A stretch of DNA of 41,507 bases from an uncultured Paraprevotella sp. (lineage in GTDB: Bacteria > Bacteroidota > Bacteroidia > Bacteroidales > Bacteroidaceae). Position numbers and translations under genes: made by a program. The notes beneath the pieces are model-generated. The model ran no database searches. It was given only the letters and a program-made list of their open reading frames with translations, and was not told where the DNA came from. Of this stretch, positions 27,964-36,685 are shown one piece after another; the first letter of the stretch is position 1, and every line of letters begins with the position of its first letter. The stretch covers positions 1 through 41,507 of the forward strand of contig CALUIS010000025.1 of assembly GCA_944320765.1 (NCBI GenBank), in the 5' to 3' direction.

Positions 27964-28005
27964 GAACGGCACGCAAGGGCCTGCAGCCCTGCGTGCCGTT
28001 CTTTT
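27964..28005 (+). terminator. Rho-independent terminator ending the riboswitch transcript
   Basis: A 16-bp stem with one bulged A (GAACGGCACGCAAGGGC with GCCCTGCGTGCCGTTC), a 5-nt loop and TTTT. The hairpin may also serve the convergent tlpA-like gene on the other strand, where its T tract is weaker (TTCTTGG). A further small hairpin with a TTCG loop (28008-28026) lies at the end of that gene. Confidence 0.88.
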
Positions 28006-28022
28006 CAGTAAAGGCCGAAGCC

Positions 28023-29396
28023 TTACAATCCCGGTTGCCGGTCCAGATAAGCCCGGATGTCGGGCGAGGAAGGACGCAGCATGTTGGGATTGACAATCTT
28101 CCCTTCCGGATCGAGCAAGATGAAATGCGGGATACCGTCAGCCTTGTAGGCTTTCTGGAAATGGCTGACGGAACCGAGGAAGAGCTGCACGCCCGTCATA
28201 TGCTGCCCGGTCACCATCTTGAGCCAGTCGGCCTTGCGGGCATCGGTGGAAAGGCTCAGGAACGTGATGTTACGCCCCTCATAGTCCTCTTCCAGCTGCT
28301 TGAGGAAAGGCATCTCGCGCCGGCAAGGGCCGCACCAGGTGGCCCAAAGGTCGATATAAACATACTTGCCCTTGAAATCGGCCAGCGTGTACATCTTGTC
28401 CTCCGTGTCCCAGGCGCGGAAGTCGGGCGACTGCATCCCCGGCCGCGTCAGGTCCCAGGCATCGTACTTCTCCTGGAAAGCCGCCTTCAGCACAGGGTCG
28501 GTCACGTAGGTGCGGTGCAGGTTGAGCAGTTCGTCAATGCCGCCGATGCCGTGCTGCTCCACCTGCTCGATGGCCAGCACGTTGAGCAATGCCTGCTTCA
28601 CCTTGTCGTTCTTCAGGCTGTCCGCTATGTAATTCATCATACACACTGTGCGGTCGTAGGGTGTCGCGCCGGATGTCTGCCCGCAACCGAAGATATGGGC
28701 GATTTCCTTCATGTATTCCCGGTACTCCTTCAGTTCCACCAGGTTCTCGTCCTCCACGGCATACTTGCGTATCTCCCGGTAATAGTCCGGGCCGGGCCGC
28801 CACGTGGTGTCCTGCGCCACGAACGGATGCCCCGCGGCATACATCATCAACGCGGAGGCATAGGCGTAGCGGATGCGCCCTCGCTCCACCGTGACGAAGC
28901 GCGTGCTGGCTTCGTCCAGCTTCCACGCGTCGAGGATGCGCTCCATGGACCGCTCCTTCCCGTCCACGAAAGCCACATATTCGGAGAACGGTAGAGCCAT
29001 CTTCTCTTGCGGCACGTCCACCAGCGTCACCTGGTTCAGGTAGTCGAAGATTCTCGACTTGCCTCCTTTGGCCTCGAACTTCATCGTGTTCTTAAAGTCC
29101 GCGCCGTTGAAAGTGATGCGGATGTCGTCGCCGTCCTCCATGAAGATTTTCTTGCTCTCCATGCCATAGAAGAAGTTGGCATGGACTGCCCCGATGTTTT
29201 TGAACGTGTGTTCGCCATGCCCTTTCTCATCCAAGGGGATGTCCACGATGGTAGTCTGGTAGACCACCACCACGGCAGAGGCGGCCTTGTCCGCCACGTC
29301 CACGGTCATGCGGATGTCGGCCCTGGCCGTCCCCGCGCACAGGCAGAGCAGGCACAACAGTCCCCGCATGCCTTTTATCCAATCATTACGTCTCAT
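28023..29396 (-). CDS. Periplasmic TlpA-like thioredoxin-fold protein
   Basis: 457 residues from the ATG at 29396, chosen because AAGGA lies 7 nt before it; the ATG at 29411 lacks such a site. Signal peptide about 10-27. The N-terminal part (about 28-115) resembles DUF4369, the middle is helical, and the last 140 residues form a TlpA/AhpC-type thioredoxin domain with an intact WATWCGPCRREMPFL active site and a cis-Pro in DGIPHFILLD. A disulfide reductase role in the periplasm is likely. It is the last gene of the SusC-SusD operon, 27 nt after the PKD-like gene, a position I recall as common for such proteins in Bacteroidales. Partner protein unknown. Confidence 0.88.
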   Translation of the reverse strand: MRRNDWIKGMRGLLCLLCLCAGTARADIRMTVDVADKAASAVVVVYQTTIVDIPLDEKGHGEHTFKNIGAVHANFFYGMESKKIFMEDGDDIRITFNGADFKNTMKFEAKGGKSRIFDYLNQVTLVDVPQEKMALPFSEYVAFVDGKERSMERILDAWKLDEASTRFVTVERGRIRYAYASALMMYAAGHPFVAQDTTWRPGPDYYREIRKYAVEDENLVELKEYREYMKEIAHIFGCGQTSGATPYDRTVCMMNYIADSLKNDKVKQALLNVLAIEQVEQHGIGGIDELLNLHRTYVTDPVLKAAFQEKYDAWDLTRPGMQSPDFRAWDTEDKMYTLADFKGKYVYIDLWATWCGPCRREMPFLKQLEEDYEGRNITFLSLSTDARKADWLKMVTGQHMTGVQLFLGSVSHFQKAYKADGIPHFILLDPEGKIVNPNMLRPSSPDIRAYLDRQPGL

Positions 29397-29423
29397 ATCT
29401 TTGTCCTTCATGTGTTTGAATTA

Positions 29424-31001
29424 TTATTGTTGGTATACGATGCTCTCACGGTAAATCACGTCCACGATGTCGGCGAAACCGCCGTATTGCTCCACCGGCT
29501 CCGCCCCGGAAAAGTCGCCCTCGCAGGAGAACCCGTCGTAGACGCGCAGCACGCCCTCGCCCGTGCCGGTTTTCCGGCTGGCCACAATCAGGTCATAGGA
29601 ATGGTTGTCGGGGTCGTCCTGCTCCCACAAATAGAATTTCATGAGCGTGATTTCCTCATCGGCCGGCAACTCGAATTGCAGCTCCGCCGACGGCACGGCC
29701 ACGTCGAAGTTCACGCGATAGACCTTCCGGCCCACGGCGTAGTACATATAAGTCTTCAGCGAGCTGAAAGCGAACTGCGAAGCCTCAGCGATGTCCGTGC
29801 AACCGGACAGGTCCACATAATAAGCCTTCTCATAGGCGTAACCGTACTTGGACTCGGAGAAGGAAATCAGGTCTCCCAGGATGAAGCCATAAAGGAAACG
29901 GTTCCCGTCCCGGTTCTCCAGCACGGCGTAGGTCATGCCGTTGCCGTCCTGGTTGCGGTCGTAGCGGGTGTTCTGCATACAGACGAAGTCCATCCTGTCC
30001 GTACGCGAGGGCCAGGTGAAAAGTTCATCGTTCACCGTAGGGAAGCCCGTCCCGGCCAAGTCGCCCATCGCCACGTCGGCATTGTCGGGCAACCCGATGC
30101 TGCCGAACTCCTGGGCGCAGACCACGAAGCGGTAGTTGTTCCTGTCCCACATCACAAAGGCTGGCACGAAAGGCGAGCCCTTGGCGTTATAGCCCACTGC
30201 CGGCTCCACATAGAACGTATTGCTGCGGACAGAGCCGAACAGCCCGTCGCCCGTCAGCGTCTCGCAATAATACACCCGTCCGGCCTCGTCTATCAGCACC
30301 TTCCCCGGGAAGCGCGTGGCCAGGAAACGCACCACGCCGTCGAAAGTCCCCGTGCCGAACTCGTTCGCAATCAGATAGGACTCGTTCCATTGGAATTCCT
30401 CGTTGGCCAAACGGGTGGTGCCGTCGCCCGTAACCAGATAGAACGGCTCGGCCATGTTGGGATCGCACACCAGCTGGAAAGGCTCCCGCCACGTACCCGG
30501 CACCGTACCCGCCAGCAAGTCACGATACACGCTCCCCTGCTTGATGTGGGACACCATGTCGAGCCGGGCACGCCCCTCGTCGGAGCAGAGCACCAGCCAG
30601 CCCAGCGAGGTGGACGTGTCCACGCGCAGAGTCGCCGTCTTCTGGTAATAGATGCCCGTGGACTTCTCCTTGATGTCCAGCACCAGCAGGTACGTTCCTT
30701 GCGTCAAGCCGAGATTCACGTCCAAGTCCAGCTCCGTCCCCAGCAGCACCGGCTCCTCCTGGCCAGTCTGCAGGTAAGCCTTCCACTCGTACGTGTAATT
30801 GTCCGGATTGAACGTCTTGGCCTCCACCACGGGATGGATGGAGAACGGGTCGCGGGCGATGGCCGAATAGGAATCGCCGAAGGTGATGGACAGGTCGTTC
30901 AGGTCGCGGTAGTCGTAGTTGCCCTTGTCCTCCGCGCACGACTGCCACAAGAAAGGCAGCAAGGCCCACAGCAGTCCATATAAAAGATTTTTCGTCCTCA
31001 T
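29424..31001 (-). CDS. PKD-like family lipoprotein
   Basis: 525 residues from the ATG at 31001, preceded by a strong AAGGAGG at 31015-31009. Lipoprotein signal: MRTKNLLYGLLWALLPFLWQ then SC as lipidated Cys near residue 22. After it comes a beta-sandwich PKD-like domain (about 30-130: NDLSITFGDSYSAIARDPFS, TYEWKA, GTYLLVLDIKEK). The C-terminal 380 residues contain repeated blade-like segments (WLVLCSDEGRARLD, PFYLVTGDGTTRLAN) that may form a propeller. It is probably an outer-membrane surface lipoprotein accessory to the SusC/SusD complex. Ligand unknown. Confidence 0.85.
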   Translation of the reverse strand: MRTKNLLYGLLWALLPFLWQSCAEDKGNYDYRDLNDLSITFGDSYSAIARDPFSIHPVVEAKTFNPDNYTYEWKAYLQTGQEEPVLLGTELDLDVNLGLTQGTYLLVLDIKEKSTGIYYQKTATLRVDTSTSLGWLVLCSDEGRARLDMVSHIKQGSVYRDLLAGTVPGTWREPFQLVCDPNMAEPFYLVTGDGTTRLANEEFQWNESYLIANEFGTGTFDGVVRFLATRFPGKVLIDEAGRVYYCETLTGDGLFGSVRSNTFYVEPAVGYNAKGSPFVPAFVMWDRNNYRFVVCAQEFGSIGLPDNADVAMGDLAGTGFPTVNDELFTWPSRTDRMDFVCMQNTRYDRNQDGNGMTYAVLENRDGNRFLYGFILGDLISFSESKYGYAYEKAYYVDLSGCTDIAEASQFAFSSLKTYMYYAVGRKVYRVNFDVAVPSAELQFELPADEEITLMKFYLWEQDDPDNHSYDLIVASRKTGTGEGVLRVYDGFSCEGDFSGAEPVEQYGGFADIVDVIYRESIVYQQ

Positions 31002-31017
31002 GTCTTTTCCTCCTTGG

Positions 31018-31824
31018 TCAGTTTTCCACCGGCGTGAAGTCCAACAATTGCCATTCATCCTCCGGCGCGTCCGGGTCCACCAACACATCGGGGTCTACCT
31101 CGCCCTGCTCGAAGCCCATCAGGATGTTCGTCTGCGTGAAAAGATAGTTGCCCACCTCACGCTGCATATAGACCCAACGATTGAACGGGATAGCCCCCGC
31201 CACATTGTAATCCTCCCGGGGCACCACGTCGTCGAACAGCTTCCACAACAGGCGCAACTTGCGCTCGGAAAACTCGCCCACGTACTCGGGCCGCCATCCG
31301 GCGGGCGGCGTGGAGTAATAGTTGGAGAAATCGATGCGGTACTTCAGCATCTCCGTGTAAGGCTGCCCGCTGTCGCCCGTGGCCTCCTGGGTGAGGAACG
31401 TGGCGAAGTACTCGTTGGCGGACAGTTCCAGATGGACTGTTTTCTGCTCCGTGAGCAACGCGTCGGTTTTCAGCAGGCGCACCACGAAGGAGAAGGATGA
31501 CACCCCGGCCGGCATCACGGCCGGCACGGGCAACTCGTAGTCCACGCCCTCCACGGCGTTGTCCGACCACACCCGCAGTGCCACCGGCCGGTCGATGTCC
31601 GCCTGGCGGCCTATGGACTGCACCACGACCGGCACGTCCAGAGATTCCGTCTCGTCCGGTTCATAGACAAATGTCACCGTCGCGGAATCCAACAGCACAT
31701 CGTTCGCCGTGCGGTTGTTGAAATAAATCCCGTCGGGTGCGCTGTAAAGGTCCGGCACCCGCTCGTCGCAGGCCCAAAGCCCGCACAAGGCAAGGCCTGC
31801 CATGATGTTCTGTATCTTCTTCAT
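31018..31824 (-). CDS. DUF4843 lipoprotein
   Basis: 268 residues. Lipoprotein signal (MKKIQNIMAGLALCGLWACD) with Cys near residue 19. An Ig-like beta domain is seen in about 40-160 (GIYFNNRTANDVL, SATVTFVYEPDETESLDVPV), then a helical-beta C-terminal part. DUF4843 proteins sit beside SusC/SusD pairs in Bacteroidales and have no established biochemical role. It lies between SusD (5 nt upstream) and the PKD-like lipoprotein (16 nt downstream). Confidence 0.85.
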   Translation of the reverse strand: MKKIQNIMAGLALCGLWACDERVPDLYSAPDGIYFNNRTANDVLLDSATVTFVYEPDETESLDVPVVVQSIGRQADIDRPVALRVWSDNAVEGVDYELPVPAVMPAGVSSFSFVVRLLKTDALLTEQKTVHLELSANEYFATFLTQEATGDSGQPYTEMLKYRIDFSNYYSTPPAGWRPEYVGEFSERKLRLLWKLFDDVVPREDYNVAGAIPFNRWVYMQREVGNYLFTQTNILMGFEQGEVDPDVLVDPDAPEDEWQLLDFTPVEN

Positions 31825-31829
31825 CGCTT

Positions 31830-33326
31830 CTATTGTCTGTTTTCGGTTTCCGTGTCCGGCAAGGGCACCACATAAAACCTCTCCGTCGCCTCGCGGAACT
31901 GGCTCGGCGACTCGAACACGGTGAGGATGGACGTGTAGTTGCGCTTGTAGTAATAGAAAAGCTGGCCCTCGCCATAGAGTTCGCGCACGGCCTCATAATC
32001 CAACATGCTGGCACGGTAGTCGTCCGTCTCCGGCATCAGCTCCACGCCACGGTGCGCCCGCAACTGGTTGGCCCAGCCGGCCATCACGGGACGGTCGTCA
32101 CTATGCAGGTCGGCCAAGATGAGGTACATCTCGCCCAGCCGTATCATGGGCACGATGGTGTTCTCGATGCGCGACACGTCCGCCATGTCGGCATATTTGT
32201 AGAAATAGTAGTCATTGCCGCTCTTCCGCCAATTGGCGATGTAGCGGTAGTCGTCCGTGGAGCCGCCGTACTCCCGCCCCCCGCCGAAGTAAGGAGCCTC
32301 GATGAGCGCGGGGGCCATGCGGAGCACCGGCTGCGGGCTGTGGTCCGGGTCGTTGTTGTTCTGGAACATCAGATTGCGGTTCACGTTCGTCAGCCCGAAG
32401 ATGACCTCCGTGGCGAAGATACGGTCCACGTTTTCCGGATTGCCCAGGATATTGGCTTTGTCCACGAAGGGGAAATGCTCCGGCGCGATGCCGATGATGC
32501 CCCGCGCATAGGTCTCGGCCTCCGCCTTATAGTCCGCCTGGCGGTCGCCCGCGTAACTGGCCATATAATAGTAAGCCCGCGCCAACAAGGCCTGCACGGC
32601 ATAATAATTCAGCCGGAGCGTGCGGTACTCCCAGAAGTTGTCGCCCTCCACGGTGGCATGGTTCACCAGATGGTCGGTGGTGGTGCGGATGGGGTCGTCC
32701 TCCAACAAGCGTTCCGCCTCCTCCAAGTCCTCCACCACGCGACGCATCACCTCCGTGCCCGGCAGCAGTTCCTGCACTTGCAGCGAAGTGGTGGCCACGT
32801 ACGGGATGCTCTCTTTCTCTGGGTTCAGCTTGTACACCGGCCCGAACAGGCGGAACATGTCGAAATGCAGCAGTGCGCGGAGTGCCAAAGCCTCGCCGCG
32901 GATGAGGTTGTAATCGTTCCCCGTGAAGAGGGCCTCCCGCCCCTGCATCTTCTCCAGGATGGTGTTGCAGTTGCGGATAAGGCTGTAAGCCGTATTCCAC
33001 GTGTTGTCCAGCCGCGTGCGCCAGTACTCGGTGTCGAAGTTGCGGTTGTCCAAGTCAATATAATTGCCCCAGGTGAGCGCGTCCGTCCCGATTTGGTAGG
33101 AACAGGCCATCACCTCCAGCATCTCCACGGTGAGCGTCTGCCCGTACAGCTCGTCCTTGTTCAGGTCCACGTAAATGCCGTTGAGCAGCTTGCGGAAGCC
33201 CTCCTCGCGGCTGAGCAGGTCGTCCTCCGCCATCTGGTCGTAGGGCTGCACCTCGAGCCACTTGTCGCACCCAGGCAGGAGGGACAGTGCCAGGACGGCA
33301 CATAGCATATGTCTCAATATTCTCAT
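31830..33326 (-). CDS. SusD/RagB family nutrient-binding outer-membrane lipoprotein
   Basis: 498 residues from the ATG at 33326. An in-frame ATG at 33350, touching the SusC stop, is an alternative, but the internal start gives a standard lipoprotein signal (MRILRHMLCAVLALSLLPGC) and has GAAGAG before it. Family features: CDKWLEVQPYDQMAEDDLLS, the helical TPR-like core (NTILEKMQG, GEALALRALLHFDMFRLFGP) and the C-terminal WANQLRAHRGVEL / EGQLFYYYKRN region. It caps the SusC barrel and binds substrate at the surface. No linked glycosidase or sulfatase is seen, so the substrate may be a peptide, glycan or other ligand. Confidence 0.95.
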   Translation of the reverse strand: MRILRHMLCAVLALSLLPGCDKWLEVQPYDQMAEDDLLSREEGFRKLLNGIYVDLNKDELYGQTLTVEMLEVMACSYQIGTDALTWGNYIDLDNRNFDTEYWRTRLDNTWNTAYSLIRNCNTILEKMQGREALFTGNDYNLIRGEALALRALLHFDMFRLFGPVYKLNPEKESIPYVATTSLQVQELLPGTEVMRRVVEDLEEAERLLEDDPIRTTTDHLVNHATVEGDNFWEYRTLRLNYYAVQALLARAYYYMASYAGDRQADYKAEAETYARGIIGIAPEHFPFVDKANILGNPENVDRIFATEVIFGLTNVNRNLMFQNNNDPDHSPQPVLRMAPALIEAPYFGGGREYGGSTDDYRYIANWRKSGNDYYFYKYADMADVSRIENTIVPMIRLGEMYLILADLHSDDRPVMAGWANQLRAHRGVELMPETDDYRASMLDYEAVRELYGEGQLFYYYKRNYTSILTVFESPSQFREATERFYVVPLPDTETENRQ

Positions 33327-33350
33327 CTCTTCTTTCTTTTTCCTCTTCAT

Positions 33351-36300
33351 TTAAAATACCGCCGACACCGAGAACGACACGCTGCGGGCGAAGGGATAGT
33401 CGATGCCCCGCTCCGCCTTCACGGTGGAGACGCGGAAGATGTCGTTCATATAGGCCTGCAGCGTCAGCGAACTCAGCCCCGCCTTCTTGATCCAGGGCTG
33501 CGTGAACTCGTAGCCCACGTTGAACGACTCGCCCGTGAAGGTGTTCTCGTCCATCACGAAGCGCGACGACTTGTCGGTGCGCTGCGTCAGGGAAATGCCT
33601 TTGAACTGGGCTTCCTGCCCCGGCACGGACCAGCGGTCGTAGAGCGCGCGGCGGTCCTGGTTGTAGTTGATGCCCGTCAGGTCGATGTTCTCCACCTTAT
33701 TATATAAGTCGGTGTTGAAAATCTGCCCGCCCAGCTGGTAGCGGAAATAAGCCCCGAGCGAGAAGCCTTTATAATAGAACGTCGTGCCCAGCACGCCTTC
33801 CAGCTTGGGTTGCGTATCGCCTACCACCACCTCGTCGGCCACGTCATACTCGAACGAGTACGACCCGTCCTTCTTGATGAACAATTCCTGCCCCGTGGCC
33901 GGGTCGATGCCCGCCGACCGCACGGCCCATATCGCCGTAGGGCTGCCCCCGTCGTAATAACGCGTGGTACTCGTCACCGATGCCTGCCCTTCCTTGTTCA
34001 GCGAACTCAACGAGTTGCCGATGCGGGCGTAGCGCGACTTGTAGGTGCGGGCGTTCAGGCTGATGGTCCAGCTGATGCCTTTCCGCGGGTTGTGGATGGG
34101 CATCACGCGCAAGGTAGTCTCCAACCCGTCGGTCTTCTGCTGCCCGGCGTTCATGGCCACGCTCTTCACCCCGACGGAGCCGGGCGTGGTCATCACGGCC
34201 AGCAGGGGGTCGGTCACCTTGCGGAACACGTCCAGCGTCAGCCCCAGGCGGTTGTCCCACATGGCCACGTCCATCCCCACGGTATAGTTCAGCGTGTTCT
34301 GCCACTGCAGGTCCGGGTTGCCGAGGGCTGCGATCAGCACGCCGGCGCCGAACACGTTCGTCATCCAGCCGTTGAACTGATAGGTCGTGAACGCCTGATA
34401 TGCGGAGAAATTCTGGTTGCCGGGATTGCCCACGGAGGCGCGGAGCTTCAGCAACTGGAAGAAACCGGCATCCGCCATGAACCGCTCCTTGTGGATGTTC
34501 CATCCTACGCCCACCGACCACGTGTCGCGCCAGCGGTGGCTGGAGCCAAACATCGAGGCCCCGTCGCGGCGGTAGTTCACGTCGAGCAGGTAGCGGTTGT
34601 CGTAGGCATAGCCGCCATTGAGATAAAAGCTGGCCGCCCGCGTGGTGCTTTCAGAATAGGACGGTTTTCCGCCCTCGGGATAGCCGTTGGCGAACGAGGG
34701 CGCGGCAAACTGATCTTCCGTGAAGCCCGTGGCCGAATAACCGTTCACCGTGGACGACGTGTTCGAGAAATTGAAGCCGGCCACGAGGTTCACCATGTGC
34801 GTCTCGCCGAAGAGCCGGCCGTAGGTGACGGAAAGGTCGCCTTCGTATTTCCAGGTGTCGGTCACCGAATGGTCGTAGGAGCCTTTCTCCGTGTCGCTCA
34901 TGCTGTCGAAGTCCGAATGCAGGGGCGAGAGGCGTTGCTCCGCCGTGGCACTGGTCTTGGTGAGGCCGAACTTGGCCCGCGCCCGCAGGTCGGCCGTGGC
35001 GAACCACTCGGCGATAAGGTTGTTCGTGAAGCCGAACTCATTCCCCCGGTCGTAATTGTTCAGGCTCGCGTTGTAAAGCGGGTTGGGCACGGGCGACTCG
35101 TTCTCGTCCTCCGGTGCATAAAGGTATTTGTCAATCCCGCCTTCGGCATTGTACTTCCGGTAATAGGGGTTGGCCATGGCATATTCGGAGAACGACACCA
35201 CGGGGTCTTCCGTCTTCAGGTAGTCCAGGGTCAGCTTGTTGCTGAACTGGAACTTTCCCGTCCGGTAAATCAAGTCCAGGTTGCCCGACAGCGTCTGGCG
35301 GCTTGACCCTTTCATCACGCCCTGCGTGTTGCCGTAGGACACGCCCAAACCATAACGGATTTTCTCCTCGCCTCCCTCGGCATAGACATTATGCTTCTGG
35401 GTGAATCCCGTGCGCAACGGCTCGCTCAGCCAATACGTGTCCACGCCCCGGGCCACTTCCTTCTGCCGCTCGTTGTGCAGGTTGTCCAGCCGCAGCTGTT
35501 CCAACGAATTGCCCGTCAGGTCGGTATAGACCCCGGCCAGTTCCTCGAAGCGCAATTTCTCGCTGGCATTCATCAGGTTGTAGTCCGTCAAGTCGGCCAT
35601 CGTGACCGAGAAGTCGCCCTTGTAGCTCAGGCGCAGCCGGCCCTTTTCCGGCTTCACGGTCTCGATGACCACCACGCCGTTGGCCGCCTTGGAGCCGTAG
35701 ATGGCCGTGGAAGCGGCATCCTTCAGGATGGTGACCGAAGCCACGCGGTTCATGTTCAGGTCCGACACCGTCTGCAAGTCCGTCTCGAAGCCGTCCAGGA
35801 TGAACAGCGGCTGGTTGGGGTCCGTGCCGTACTCTTCCTTCAGCCCCATGATGCTGCTCTTGCCGCGGATCTCGATGTCGGGCATACGGTTAGGGTCGGA
35901 ACCGAACTGGATGTTGTCGGCTATCTTGAACGAAGGGTCGAGGGTCTTGAGGCTCTGCAGCACGTTCTGCACGCCGATTTTCTTCAGCTCCGGCCCCTCG
36001 AAGGTGGCCGCCGAACCGGTGAAGCTCTCCTTCTTGCGCTGGTAGATGCCGGTGACTACCACCTCGTCCATCTTGTTCGATGACGGCTGCATCACGACGC
36101 GCTTGAAGTCCCCCGTACCGTCGGCCGCCAGCTCGCGCGTCACCGTATCGAAGCCCACGTAGGAGAAAGTCACCCGGCAGGCTTTGCCTGCGGGGACTGT
36201 CAGGCTGTAGGCCCCATCGATGTCCGTGACGGCCACGATGTCCGTGCCGGGCACGCGGATGGACACGCCGATGAGGGTCTCCCCCGTCTCGCCGTCCACC

Positions 36301-36449
36301 ACCACACCCTTCAGCGTGCTTTTCCCTGGCTGTGCCTGTGCGGTGGCCTGCGCCAGTACCGGCACACCCGTCCCCGCCGCGCCCAAAAGCGTGGCGAGCA
36401 GCAAGCAGGTTGCGGCCCATGCACCGCGAATACGTTTTCTTTTCTTCAT
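33351..36449 (-). CDS. SusC/RagA family TonB-dependent outer-membrane transporter
   Basis: 1032 residues. Signal peptide about 1-34, carboxypeptidase-regulatory-like domain (about 45-120: TLKGVVVDGETGETLIGVSI, RVTFSYVGFDTVTREL), DEVVVTGIYQRKKESFTGSA, TonB plug (about 135-265: VQNVLQSLKTLDPSFKI, IEIRGKSSIMG, VSDLNMNRVASVTILKDAAS, AIYGSKAANGVVVIET) and a long beta barrel ending in an aromatic strand (SFSVSAVF). No STN domain, so no direct anti-sigma signalling. It imports a ligand handed over by SusD, driven by TonB. First gene of the five-gene operon. No consensus promoter was found in the 236 nt upstream, which hold the palindromic element at 36464-36595. Confidence 0.95.
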   Translation of the reverse strand: MKKRKRIRGAWAATCLLLATLLGAAGTGVPVLAQATAQAQPGKSTLKGVVVDGETGETLIGVSIRVPGTDIVAVTDIDGAYSLTVPAGKACRVTFSYVGFDTVTRELAADGTGDFKRVVMQPSSNKMDEVVVTGIYQRKKESFTGSAATFEGPELKKIGVQNVLQSLKTLDPSFKIADNIQFGSDPNRMPDIEIRGKSSIMGLKEEYGTDPNQPLFILDGFETDLQTVSDLNMNRVASVTILKDAASTAIYGSKAANGVVVIETVKPEKGRLRLSYKGDFSVTMADLTDYNLMNASEKLRFEELAGVYTDLTGNSLEQLRLDNLHNERQKEVARGVDTYWLSEPLRTGFTQKHNVYAEGGEEKIRYGLGVSYGNTQGVMKGSSRQTLSGNLDLIYRTGKFQFSNKLTLDYLKTEDPVVSFSEYAMANPYYRKYNAEGGIDKYLYAPEDENESPVPNPLYNASLNNYDRGNEFGFTNNLIAEWFATADLRARAKFGLTKTSATAEQRLSPLHSDFDSMSDTEKGSYDHSVTDTWKYEGDLSVTYGRLFGETHMVNLVAGFNFSNTSSTVNGYSATGFTEDQFAAPSFANGYPEGGKPSYSESTTRAASFYLNGGYAYDNRYLLDVNYRRDGASMFGSSHRWRDTWSVGVGWNIHKERFMADAGFFQLLKLRASVGNPGNQNFSAYQAFTTYQFNGWMTNVFGAGVLIAALGNPDLQWQNTLNYTVGMDVAMWDNRLGLTLDVFRKVTDPLLAVMTTPGSVGVKSVAMNAGQQKTDGLETTLRVMPIHNPRKGISWTISLNARTYKSRYARIGNSLSSLNKEGQASVTSTTRYYDGGSPTAIWAVRSAGIDPATGQELFIKKDGSYSFEYDVADEVVVGDTQPKLEGVLGTTFYYKGFSLGAYFRYQLGGQIFNTDLYNKVENIDLTGINYNQDRRALYDRWSVPGQEAQFKGISLTQRTDKSSRFVMDENTFTGESFNVGYEFTQPWIKKAGLSSLTLQAYMNDIFRVSTVKAERGIDYPFARSVSFSVSAVF

Positions 36450-36463
36450 TTATCTTCCTCTGA

Positions 36464-36595
36464 ACTGCTCCGCCTTGCAGGGGAGCTGGCCCAACGGGCC
36501 TGAGGGGTCTCGCATCCACGGATTCCGACACGGGAAGTATGCTATGTGGATGCCCCCAGCCGCTTCGCAGCAGCTCCCTTGCAAGGCGGAGCAGT
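36464..36595. repeat. 132-bp imperfect palindromic element upstream of susC
   Basis: Outer arms of 25 bp (36464-36488 and 36571-36595) are inverted copies with one mismatch. Inner arms GCATCCAC (36512-36519) and GTGGATGC (36546-36553) continue the symmetry. Small side hairpins (GCCC-AAC-GGGC at 36489-36499, and GCTGC-GAA-GCGGC near 36558-36571) complete a cruciform-like shape. It ends 14 nt before the susC ATG. It looks like a dispersed palindromic repeat (REP/MITE-like). No reading frame or promoter is inside. Confidence 0.75.
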
Positions 36596-36633
36596 AATTT
36601 TTCTCATTTCGCCACCCCGCCCTCCGGATTCTG

Positions 36634-36650
36634 TGCGGCAGGATGCCGCA
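36634..36650. other. Short perfect hairpin in the susC upstream gap
   Basis: TGCGGCA, GGA loop, TGCCGCA. No T tract follows on either strand, so it is not a standard terminator. It lies between the secreted-protein gene stop (36686) and the palindromic element and may belong to the same dispersed sequence. Confidence 0.45.
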
Positions 36651-36685
36651 CCTCCTCGCGGGCAGGGTCAATCCCTATACATTAA

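Noticed and set aside
27840..28994. Plus-strand open frame from the B12 unit through the tlpA-like gene
   Set aside because: It crosses the strong terminator at 27964-28005 and lies antisense to a protein with an intact thioredoxin motif. Composition is shadow-like.
36464..36595. Second invertible promoter upstream of susC
   Set aside because: The arms are inverted repeats, but the enclosed 82 bp have no TAnnTTTG or -33 box on either strand, so a palindromic repeat element fits better than a promoter switch.
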